From positions 1 to 64,000 of the forward strand of contig JBAKBP010007438.1 in NCBI GenBank assembly GCA_037953745.1: a DNA stretch of 64,000 nt, read 5' to 3'. Every line of letters begins with the position of its first letter. Position 1 is the stretch's first letter. Of this stretch, positions 55,117-64,000 are shown in pieces. The stretch is from Lithodes maja. Lineage: Eukaryota > Arthropoda > Malacostraca > Decapoda > Lithodidae. Below the pieces are notes generated by a model. That model saw only the letters and a list, made by a program, of their open reading frames with translations. It ran no database searches and was not told the DNA's origin. A program made the position numbers and the translations under genes.

Positions 55117-57217
55117 TGTTACGACCGGCACTACGAAATAAACAAGGGCACTCAATATTGGACTAGATGATAGGCTATATCTGCAACAATGGTACGCTAA
55201 TTCCAAACCCTCGAACTATTACGCCGGTGAACAAAACACTTAAACCCTCCAGAGTTAATCTACTGGATAACGGGGTATCAATTAACTCCCTCAGGCATAT
55301 ATGACGCAATTGAGTCATATGGACTAGTGAACCAAAAACTCATATGACTCAATCGAGTCATATGGACTTATCTCCATGCCTCTATAATAAGTTATATGAC
55401 GCACTAGCGTCATATGGAGCTCAGTAAGTCCGATAAGTTAGCTTACGATAAAACTGTTGGTGGCAACCTCAGCCACCTCCGATAATTCTAACGGCCGCAG
55501 TGTTGTTGTGAGTGTAGTGCGAGGCAGTGGCAATGATCCCGGGGCTCCCGCCTCCTCGGACTTATTGGAACTTAATATGTCTGAAGGAGTTAACTGGGTT
55601 TTAGTGCACTTCTACAAAGGCTTTCCGGTGACGGCAAAGCCTACTCACAACAGGAGTACTTTACGTTAATAAAATGCTCTTAAGTAATAACAATGCTTGA
55701 ATATACTATAACAAGATTTAATAAAGAAATATATGCTTACGTTAACTTTAGTGTGAGTCTGTACTCAACACTAAACTCTTCAATGCTCTATGAAAACACT
55801 GAAAGTCTAGTCCTACAAATAGGGAATCTTCTGGAAACATCTGATGCTCTAAGATGCTCGTTAATATAGAACAGAAATAATGCAGGGGCAGGACACCAAA
55901 GCGTGTATCTTAAATACACCAATAAGTAGGATACATATATATAACAAGGGAGTGCAACAACTCTGTGACAGCACTAATAATAGCCACTCAAAACAGTACT
56001 TCCTTAGCCAAAGTAACAGCCATACTGGGTTGTGCACCAAGTATAAACCTAGGCTAAAATAATACGTGAATTCCTAAAGCATACACAGTTAAAGTTAATT
56101 AACACAATGCTGTCTTTATTACTAATAAAGTCTAGCAGTGGCATAAAAGGTACCAGGAGGCTAGGCAGAGCGCAAGCATGCTCGTAGCCTACTGTCTACC
56201 CTTGAACAGATTTCCCTTATGTTACGTTAATTGACTGGAGGCTCTCTTGGTAAGTCCAGATCTCAAGTATCTGGTCTTGCCCTGGCACTCCACAAAGGTC
56301 AACACAAAGAGGTAGCGAGCATACGAGCAAGAGTAGGCAAAAGCCCTTCGCTCGTATACTGCTACACTCGCAAAGGAAAAATATGCACAAAGGTTACAGG
56401 CACCTAGCTCCGTCGAAGTCGTATAGGCTTTGACTCGCCATATACGTAACTCAGACAACGACTAAAGATACCTTCCACTGTCTAGCATTAAATAGTAACA
56501 AAGACCAACTCAATAATTAGAAGCACCCAATGATAATATGACTCATGTGACTATGACTAATAATCCCTAAAGCTAGTGCAAAACATATATGTGAGAACTG
56601 GTGCTGGTAATACGACTGGCTGACTATGGAAGTCGTATGCAGAACCAGAAGGGATAAGTAATTGAATAAAGATGAGAAGTAATGGAAAAGAAGAAGTTCA
56701 GAGAGAGAAACAGTAGTATAGGGGGTTAGATTGGGGGACAGATTGCAAGGGACGTCTAGTACCAAGCACGCTATGCCAAGATCTCAGGAGAAACGCGGCG
56801 GGAGCCCCAAGCACCAACACTAGGACAGGGGCACCCAATCACAGACCACTACGTCATGAAATGCAGGCGTCCTTAGGACGCGCCAAGCGCGCCAGCCAAT
56901 CAAGGGCCTGGGAAAGCCCGCGCGAGCGAGGGAGGCACACGTACATACACACGCACATATTACTACCTCGCTGCCTCCTTCGCTCTTTCTCCTTCGCTCT
57001 TTCTCTTTAACTTCACACTGCATATCTTATACTCTATGATTGATATAAAATACTTCCATGTGTCACAGACAAGAATAAAGACCACCACTGATCTGGCTGT
57101 GACTACATGAATACTAGGAAAGAAAGAACATCGTTCTACGATTATTATAGCCCATTCCACTGCCCTGGCGAGCGCTAGCGAGTACGAGCACATTCTGGCA
57201 AGCTGGCCAGCGTAACA
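55117..57217 (-). repeat. 3' LTR of deleted Gmr1-like element, carrying a MITE
   Basis: 2101 bp including a 304-bp MITE at 55286-55589 plus its TTAA duplication. Without these it is about 1793 bp. That agrees with the 5' LTR after removing its 271-bp duplication (about 1785 bp). Confidence 0.9.
55286..55589. mobile_element. TTAA-type MITE with TGACG palindromes, copy 4 (in LTR)
   Basis: Flanked by TTAA (55282-55285 and 55590-55593). TIRs are CTCCCTCAGGCATAT and, reverse-complemented, CTCCTTCAGACAT. Three palindromes: TGACGCAATTGAGTCA, TGACTCAATCGAGTCA and TGACGCACTAGCGTCA (55300-55415). The sister LTR sequence at 61721-61745 and 61992-62015 has the uninterrupted ATCAATTAACTGGG site. Confidence 0.93.
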
Positions 57218-57590
57218 CCCCGCCCAAGATGTGGGACGTTTTAACCTCAGGTAAACACCACATCTGACCAGACAGAATGCTTATAAACCCCGCCTCACCT
57301 AGCTACTACCCCCAAGTGTGTGAAAACAAGGCACAATCACAACATAAAACACTTCATTATATAAAAACAATCTACACAACACTTCCCCAAAAGAATAGTA
57401 TCATTTAACGTATTACGCTCAACGAGCAAGCTTCAACAAGCCTAGCCTACTAAGACAAAAACTCAGCATGTCTTAGATTCTTGCTGTAACATACTGCACT
57501 TATATACTATCAAAAAGAAAGAGTTTTTATGTGAGGTTTTTGTATTATTTTTAATTGTGTTTTTGGCGGCTTTGCACTACAGGGGCAAGC
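57218..57590. other. Polypurine tract and 3' untranslated region of deleted element
   Basis: Minus-strand CATCTTGGGCGGGG abuts the LTR. The remainder parallels 36103-36609 of the related element, including TGTTTTTGGCGG. Confidence 0.6.
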
Positions 57591-59420
57591 CTAATTTTCC
57601 TCCACTCTCAAACAAACACTGACTGAACGGCGAGGGTGCTCCTTAAGACATACCCTCCCGTGACAAACAATCAGCCATGACATTATTAGTGTCCTTAACA
57701 TTCCACACATCCAACTTGTGTTCCGGCAGCAAAACAACACCTGACACTGATAAACTGCCCAGTTCATCACAAGACTGGCACTTCTCTTCGCTCTCTCCGG
57801 CAACGGGACCTGCCAATAACCTTTCACTAGTTCTACCTTTATGATAAATGAGGCAGCCCCGATGCGGTCTATGGTGTCGTCAACTCTAGGTAAGGTATAG
57901 GCATCTGTTAGGGATGCTGCACCAACACTCTTACAATCAACATACAGACGGATCTTGCCACTTAACTCAGGTTGCAAAGTTACTGGCAATGACCACTCAC
58001 GATATCCCTTATCCCTCAGACCCTTTTCCAACATGTAGTCCAGCTCTGCTTTTACAACAGGCTGTCGAGCAGGATTTATATGGTAGGGAGCCAACTTGAG
58101 CCATGCACTGTCTCGAGCCTCCATGTCGGATTCTACCCCGTACATCAGGCCTGGAGAATCAGCAAACGTGCGGACGTACTGCCACAGCCAAGTAAACAAC
58201 TTCTCTTGACGCTTAGGAACAAGAGGTTGCAACTTATCTCGACGAACAACATGCTCATTGCCCTCCCACAACCCAGCCGAGACCGCAGTTTCTACACTAT
58301 AGTCTCCCTCCTTCTCCACCTCTGTCCCTAGAACAGCCAGGTCATGAGAGGGACAATCTGTATCACCTGTACAGTCACTCCCACAGTTCACAATTGCTAA
58401 TGCTCCCCCGCCGATACCGTACATGCGCACCCCCGCATTCCTTGCGACTACATCTGCCTGCGCAGCATCAACGCCTTCAGCGACATGGCCAGATACAGTC
58501 GGTCTATGGTAGGGCTGTTGCATATTACTAGAGCAGCAATGGGAAGCTATGCGACGACCGGGCGCATCCACTCCACAGCCAACCTCACCAATCTGCTCAA
58601 TGTCCTGATTCTGACCACCACCTTTAGCAGCCATGGGTCGACCCTGACCTGACAACCATGCCAAAGCCTCGTCGCCCACCTTGAACCACTGAAACAACGA
58701 GGCCAACGGTTTACTCACACTCAAGTGACCTGTCAGCGGAACATCGTGCACCGCATGAGTTGTGAGGCCTGGGTGCTCGGCACAAACAGTGGGGTATGAA
58801 CCGAGCGGATGCTGGAGCGCTGCACACTGCTGCTCAGGCAGATGCTCAAGCGCTTCCACAGCCACCCGACTCGTGTCCCCCGCCCACTGCTCCGCCGAGA
58901 CATGACAATCCCAACTCTTCACCACCTGTGCCTCACTGCCGCCCTCTCCTTCTCCACCTTGGCCGCTGCAGACCAACACAGGGACAGTAGGCTGCTCAGG
59001 TGGTTGCCTCACAAACTCCTTTAACAGGTTCACATGACTTGCTTCCCCGTCCTCGCCGAGTTCAATAGCCCCGTTCCCACAACTCTCAAGACTAGGCTCT
59101 TCTCGTTGCACCTGGGAACTACTCTGTCGCGGAGTGCCATCACGCCCTACCATGTCACTAGGGGGGACAGGTTCTGGGGCCACTCCGGAGCTCACCTTTG
59201 TGTCAAGTACCGAGTCACCAAGTAGTGTCGCTGGGTCCAAACTCTCAACCCGACCAGCCTTGACTTTCTCCTTCCGACCCTTCCTCCGCTGGTCTAAAAC
59301 TTGGGTACTATGCTGTGACACCTGAGCGGACTGAGAGCTCTCGAGCCCCGCTTGCCCCTCCCTACTCGTGTCGGCCGCCCTCTCGGCAACGACTAAGGGT
59401 GGAACCTCGGAAGTGAGCAC
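57591..59420 (-). pseudogene. Mosaic pol ORF of the deleted element (609 aa)
   Basis: A long uninterrupted frame without full catalytic domains. The N-terminal third follows protease (LDPATLLGDSVLD, AIELGEDGEA). It then jumps straight to the integrase end (SHVNLLKEFVRQPPEQPTVP), so the zinc and catalytic integrase domains are deleted. After EHPGLTTHAV comes HDVPLTGHLSVSKPLASLFQ, an integrase zinc-domain piece out of order. FKVGDEALAWLSGQGRPMAAK, an integrase C-terminal piece, follows. A further linker leads to RT sequence: ELDYMLEKGLRDKGYREWSL, YTLPRVDDTIDRIGAASFII and ELVKGYWQVPLPERAK. It then leaves frame; the true frame resumes at the RNase H end (NVMADCLSREGMS, about 57650-57690). YLDD, TDAS and the integrase triad are all absent. 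Confidence 0.85.
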
Positions 59421-59910
59421 CGCAAAGTCGTTACCGAGAAGGAGGTCGCCCCCTCAACTGGCAACTTCTCCACAACCCCCACATCCAACTCCCGTGTCAC
59501 ACCGTCCACCTCAAGCTCTACTCTGACCAGCGGATAAGACCGCGTAGCAATGATGCCTTGAACCACCACAACCCGAGCCGCGTTAATAGGCTTGCCAGTG
59601 AAATTCTTAACAAGTGTCTGGGAAGCGCCCGTATCACGCAACAACTCAAGCCTATGCTCCACACCAGCCCCCCTCACAGTGCCGTGCCCTCTATGACCAC
59701 AAAAAACATCTCGGACAGGTGACGAGCCCTCCTGCTGCTTCTGCACCGGCGATGACTTCGCAACCGACTGTTTACGCTGAGCAAACGCGGAAGACCTCAA
59801 AGACACGCCAATGTTGCTCACTAGTGACACCACTGCTCTAGGCGGTGTGCTCGGACATGAGCGCGCAATATGCCCCTTCTCATGACACTTGAAACACTCC
59901 TCTTCGCTCT
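59393..59910 (-). pseudogene. Deleted element: zinc knuckle and aspartic protease
   Basis: Reading minus, CFKCHEKGHIARSC (about 59898-59857) is a CCHC zinc knuckle. LRDTGASQTLVKNFTGKPIN follows (protease active site DTGAS, about 59650-59620), then ATRSYPLVRVELEVDGVTRE. It ends in a frame change near 59450. It is colinear with residues 461-640 of the gag-PR-INT ORF of the intact relative. Confidence 0.85.
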
Positions 59911-60073
59911 TGGACTTCCTCTGAGGTGAGGAAGGGCCCTGGCCTTTCTTTAATGGGAAGGGTTTCGACTTGGGATCATAATTGGCAACAGTACTCTTAA
60001 ATGGATAATTATTTGAGTCATTAATTAGGGGGGGTAGAGTGGTATGCCCCTTGTTACCTGCCTCAGCTCTCTC

Positions 60074-60628
60074 TCACCCACGAATCAATGACAACCTGAG
60101 GTCAGCCATCTTAGCCGCCTCCTGCAGAGTTTTAGGTTGCTTTTCTTTCAGGTTAAGAGTCAAGTCACTGCCAGTACATTTAAAAAATTGCTCTAACAAC
60201 ACTAATTGCTTCACTGCCTCAAAAGTAGTTGCCTTCTCCGATCTTAACCAATTCTCAAATACATCCGACAGCTCACTAGCGTGTTCCTGGAAAGTATCCT
60301 CCTTTCTTTTGGGAACAGCTCTAAATTTCAGCCTATAGGTCTCTGGCTGTAACTCATACGCCCTCAGGACAGCCTCTTTCAACGCCTCGTAATTCACACA
60401 GGAATCTAGGGGCAAAGCATCATACGCCTTGAGTGCTTTCCCCGTCAAACATGACGAAACAAGGGCTGCCCACTTCTTCTCGGGCCATTGGTGCTCCTGG
60501 CACTTTTTCTCGAACCGGAGAAAATATTCGGTAACTCCTAACTCATCAAACACTGGAACCAACTTTAGTAGATACGACAGGGACTGATCCTGGGCTCGAC
60601 ACCCCTGGACGACCCGGTTCCTTGTCAC
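60074..60628 (-). pseudogene. Deleted element: SCAN/capsid-like Gag domain
   Basis: A 184-residue frame homologous to residues 228-415 of the intact relative: LSYLLKLVPVFDELGVTEYF, HQWPEKKWAALVSSCLTGKA, LRAYELQPETYRLKFRAV and VKQLVLLEQFFKCTGSDLTL. Open throughout this domain. It ends at a TGA (60076-60074), after which the zinc-knuckle region lies in another frame. Confidence 0.85.
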
Positions 60629-60723
60629 CTCTACACGAGTTTTCTCTAGATCAACATCAGCACAATACCTTTCAGACTCATACTTAAGCTCGCCTCTCTC
60701 TGCTTGAGCTCATTCTCACATTC

Positions 60724-61312
60724 TCACTTGAGCTCAGCCTCATGCTTTTTCTGCTCGAGCGACAGCTCAGCCTCATGCCTCCGCTGCTCGAGCTCAGTCT
60801 CATGCTTCCGCTGCTCAAGTTTGGCGAGCTCGAGCTGAAACAACATCTCAGAAGACAAACCTTGAGGAGGGGGTGCTACTATTGGGGACCCACCCCGTGA
60901 ATCACCTAGAGGCATACCCAACTGCCAGCGGCCATCGGCCTGCGGGAACGTACCCGGCTCCGGAGCCCGAGGGGGCGCCATGATAGGAGTCGAGTGGAAT
61001 GGGGGTTGGGCAGAAGGTGCCCCAGCTCCCGCTCCACCCGAAGCCCCACGCACCCCACCGAGCACCCAGGTAACCAGCTCACCTCTCGACAAACCGCTGG
61101 TACCGGACAACCCTAAGACCGTGGCTACACACTGCAGTCCGTACCGGTCTAGCCCCGACACCCGATCCGCCGACACAGGCTCCTCAAAAAAAAATCTGAG
61201 CATCCTCCTCATTGTTCACCACCCGAACGCCGTTAGACAACTCCACCTTCTCCACCTCCTAGCCTGTCTCTCGCACTGTGCCCTCACTATGTTCAGACCC
61301 GTCCAGTGACAT
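60724..61312 (-). pseudogene. Deleted element: Gag N-terminus
   Basis: Starts with an ATG at about 61312 (MSLDGSEHSEGTVRET), parallel to the intact relative. It has a TAG near 61261 and a frame change around an A/T run at 61186-61194. The 61212-60724 frame follows (GLDRYGLQCVATVLGLSGTS, then ELAKLEQRKHETELEQRRHE). The last part is a charged heptad-rich segment, probably coiled coil. Confidence 0.8.
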
Positions 61313-61567
61313 GATGGAGTCAACGAAAAAAAATATCAAGTCAAGACAAAAGTAGCCAAACTCTCGCGTAGCTTTATTCACAAAAATTATTCGAAGATGT
61401 TCTTGAGTGCAATACTAGGTCACCAATAAACTCCAACAAGTTCTATATATCCTCAAAACAATGTCCACTGCCAACAAAAATAAATTCAACCCCAAATGGC
61501 AATAAGGTTTCTCCAAAAATAAAACTGCAATATTCAGTTCACTATATTCTGGTCTAAGGTCGCCATT

Positions 61568-63623
61568 TGTTACGACCGGCACTACGAAATAAACAAGGGC
61601 ACTCAATATTGGACTAGATGATAGGCTATATCTGCAACAACGGTATGCTAATTCCAAACCCTCGAACTATTAGGCCGGTGAACAAAACACTTAAATCCTC
61701 CAGAGTTAATCTACTGGATAATGGGGTATCAATTAACTGGGTTTTAGTGCACTTCTACAAAGGCTTTCCGGTGACGGCAAAGCCTACTCACAACAGGAGT
61801 ACTTTACGTTAATAAAATGCTCTTAAGTAATAACCATGTGTTACGACCGGCACTACGAAATAAACAAGGGTACTCAATATTGGACTAGATGATAGGCTAT
61901 ATCTGCAACAACGGTACGCTAATTCCAAACCCTCGAACTATTACGCCGGTGTACAAAACACTTAAACCCTCCAGAGTTTATCTCCTGGATAACGGGGTAT
62001 CAATTAACTGGGTTTTAGTGCACTTCTACAAAGGCTTTCCGGTGACGGCAAAGCCTACTCACAACAGGAGTACTTTACATTAATAAAATGCTCTTAAGTA
62101 ATAACAATGCTTGAATAAACTATAACAAGATTTAATAAAGAAATATATGCTTACATTAACTTTAGTGTAAGTCTGTACTCAACACTAACCTCTTCAATGC
62201 TCTATGAAAACACTGGTAGTCTAGTCCTACAGCAATCAGATATGGAATCTTCTGGAAATGTCTGATGCTCTAAGATGCTCGTTAATATAGAACAGACATA
62301 ATGCAGGGGCAGGACACCAAAGCGTGTATCTTAAATACACCAAAAAGTAGGATGCATATTTATAACAAGGGAGTGCAACAACTCTGTGACAGCACTAATA
62401 ATAGCCACTCAAAACAGTACTTCCTTAGCCTGGGTTGTGCGCCACGCATCAACCTAGGCTAAAATAATACGTGAATTCCTAAAGCATACACAGATAAATT
62501 TAATAAACACAATGCTGTCTTTATTACTAATAAAGTCTACCAGCGGCATAAAAGATACCAGGAGGCTAGGCAGATCGCAAGCATGCTCGTAGCCTACTGT
62601 CTCCCCTTGAACAGATTTCCCTTATGTTACATTAATTGACTTGGAGGCTCTCTTGGTAAGTCCAGATCTCAAGTATCTGGTCTTGCCCTGGCGCTCCACA
62701 AAGGTCTACACAAAGAGGTAGCGAGCATACGAGCAAGAGTAGGCAAAAGCCCTTCGCTCGTATACTGTTACACTCGCAAAGGAAAAATATACACAAAGGT
62801 TACAGGCACCTAGCTCCGTTGAAGTCGTGTAGGCTTTGACTCGCCATATACATAACTCAGACAACGACTAAAGATACCTTCCACTGTCTAGCATTAAATA
62901 GTAACAAAGACCAACTCAATAATTAGAAGCACCCAATGATAATATGACTCATGTGACGATGACTAATAATCCCTAAAGCTAGTGCAAAACATATATGTGA
63001 GAACTGGTGCTGGTAATACGACTGGCCGACTGTGGAAGTCGTATGCAGAACCAGAAGGGATAAGTAATTAAATAAAGATGAGAAGTAATGGAAAAGAAGA
63101 AGTTCAGAGAGAGAAACAGTAGTATAGGGGGTTAGATTGGGGGACAGATTGCAAGGGACGTCTAGTACCAAGCACGCTATGCCAAGATCTCAGGAGAAAC
63201 GCGGCGGGAGCCCCCAGCACCAACACTAGGACAGGGGCACCCAATCACAGACCACTACGTCATGAAATGCAGGCGTCCTTAGGACGCGCCAAGCGCGCCA
63301 GCCAATCAAGGGCCTGGGAAAGCCTGCGCGAGCGAGGGAGGCACACGTACATACACATGCACATATTACTACCTCGCTGCCTCCTTCGCTCTTTCTCCTT
63401 CGCTCTTTCTCTTTAACTTCACACTGCATATCTTATACTCTATGACTGATATAAAATACATCCATGTGTCACAGACAAGAATAAAGACCACCACTGATCT
63501 GGCTGTGACTACATGAATACTAGGAAAGAAAGAACATCGTTCTACGATTATTATAGCCCATTCCACTGCCCTGGCGAGCGCTAGCGAGTACGAGCACATT
63601 CTGGCAAGCTGGCCAGCGTAACA
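61568..63623 (-). repeat. 5' LTR of deleted element, with 271-bp terminal duplication
   Basis: 2056 bp. TGTTACGACCGGCACTACG occurs at 61568 and again at 61839. The first 271 bp (on the plus strand) are tandemly repeated with few differences (61568-61838 and 61839-62109). The rest matches the other LTR to CAGCGTAACA. Confidence 0.9.
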
Positions 63624-63627
63624 GTGG

Positions 63628-64000
63628 TGAGATGACGGGGTTGCAAGCAACCAATTTAGCAACCCCCTCAGATACACTCGTAAACCAAGAAGAGACTCAA
63701 CCAACCAGAGCCAGGATAGCAAGCATCAAGGAAAAGAAAGGAACGAAGCGAAGGGCACATATCCGGACCGAGAAAGAAATAGTGCAGTCCGGCATACATA
63801 ATCCACGTTCTCCATTGGACCAGCAAACAACGCACCGATATCAACGCCACCTACCGGGACCTACAGGAAATGCAGGGCCACTTATCGAGCATGACCTGTT
63901 TTAGGGTCAATCACAGGGGTCCTTCTCGGAACAATCACAGGATCCAGGATACGTGAAAAAGGCGTACCCACCCCAGGAACCCGACTTGAATTATAATGAG
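63628..64000 (+). pseudogene. Continuation of Gypsy element 3 post-integrase region
   Basis: Resumes the reading frame interrupted at 55113. It reads TGLQATNLATPSDTLVNQEE, ARIASIKEKKGTKRRAHIRT and EIVQSGIHNPRSPLDQQTTH. A TAG follows near 63902, then the frame stays open (SQDPGYVKKAYPPQEPDLNY) to the window edge. It matches 45548-46430, where the same TAG is present. The basic, polar composition gives no functional clue. Confidence 0.65.

Larger units (their letters stand above)
55113..63627 (-). mobile_element. Second Gmr1-like LTR element, internally deleted derivative
   Basis: LTRs 55117-57217 and 61568-63623, flanked by GTGG (55113-55116 and 63624-63627). Ends are TGTTACG...CGTAACA. The internal region (57218-61567, 4.35 kb) holds gag, a zinc knuckle, protease, and a mosaic pol lacking most of integrase, the RT palm after motif A, and nearly all RNase H. 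Sequence and order match the element at 34.3-43.6 kb (same PBS-like and PPT-like signals, same INLLKEYV-type junction before RT). It cannot be autonomous, yet its LTRs and target duplication are well preserved. Confidence 0.9.

Noticed and set aside
57591..59420. 609-residue frame as a domesticated host gene
   Set aside because: It lies between matching LTRs and is made of rearranged Gag-Pol pieces. It was kept as a finding but not called a host gene.
49038..64000. Endogenous retrovirus with an env gene
   Set aside because: The post-integrase region shows no signal peptide, cleavage site or membrane helix that I can identify. Position alone does not support env.

Overview
This window contains almost nothing except transposable elements and the repeats around them. 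I found no host protein gene, rRNA or functional tRNA gene. It holds non-LTR retrotransposons of several clades, a Penelope-like element with a GIY-YIG domain, a BEL/Pao remnant, three Ty3/Gypsy-type LTR elements, tRNA-derived SINEs, TTAA-flanked MITEs and many long (TA)n tracts. That mix points to an invertebrate, and I infer an arthropod with a large repeat-rich genome, most likely a decapod crustacean. No host gene is present to confirm this.

1-17 kb is a mosaic of old fragments: LINE C-termini, two tRNA-like heads, a 19-bp and a 44-bp minisatellite, a decayed LINE (about 4.1-7.1 kb) carrying a MITE, a second LINE (9.3-11.0 kb), a BEL/Pao integrase remnant (11.0-11.9 kb), a SINE split by a TTAA MITE (13.3-14.0 kb) and a Penelope-like element with a hammerhead-like motif (15.1-16.25 kb).

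17.9-24.7 kb is one LINE copy opened by insertions: two short retroposons sharing a 3' end, and a 4.36-kb TIR element with a TTA target duplication. Inside that element is a CR1-like LINE on the minus strand, itself broken by an RTE-like fragment. 26-34 kb holds another LINE tail, a long foldback, a TTAA MITE, a five-unit tandem array with (TA)n tracts, a 394-bp tandem duplication and a LINE C-terminus.

34.3-43.6 kb is a nearly intact Ty3/Gypsy-type element on the minus strand, inserted in a 23-bp minisatellite with a CCTC target duplication. Its integrase lies upstream of reverse transcriptase (gag-PR-INT-RT-RNaseH). This is the rearranged order described for Gmr1-like elements, and it is broken by one stop and one frameshift. 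55.1-63.6 kb is a related element on the minus strand, with a GTGG target duplication, matching LTRs and large losses in its integrase, RT and RNase H.

That second element and a MITE are both inserted into a third Gypsy element on the plus strand with canonical gag-PR-RT-RH-INT order (gag from 49.04 kb). Its post-integrase reading frame resumes at 63.6 kb and runs to the window end. A homologous piece of that 3' region also lies upstream at 45.5-46.6 kb, which suggests a tandem arrangement sharing an LTR. Three TTAA-inserted MITEs at 6.2, 28.8 and 54.8 kb, plus one inside an LTR at 55.3 kb, share arrays of palindromes built on TGACGC...GCGTCA. They are the most unusual small elements here.
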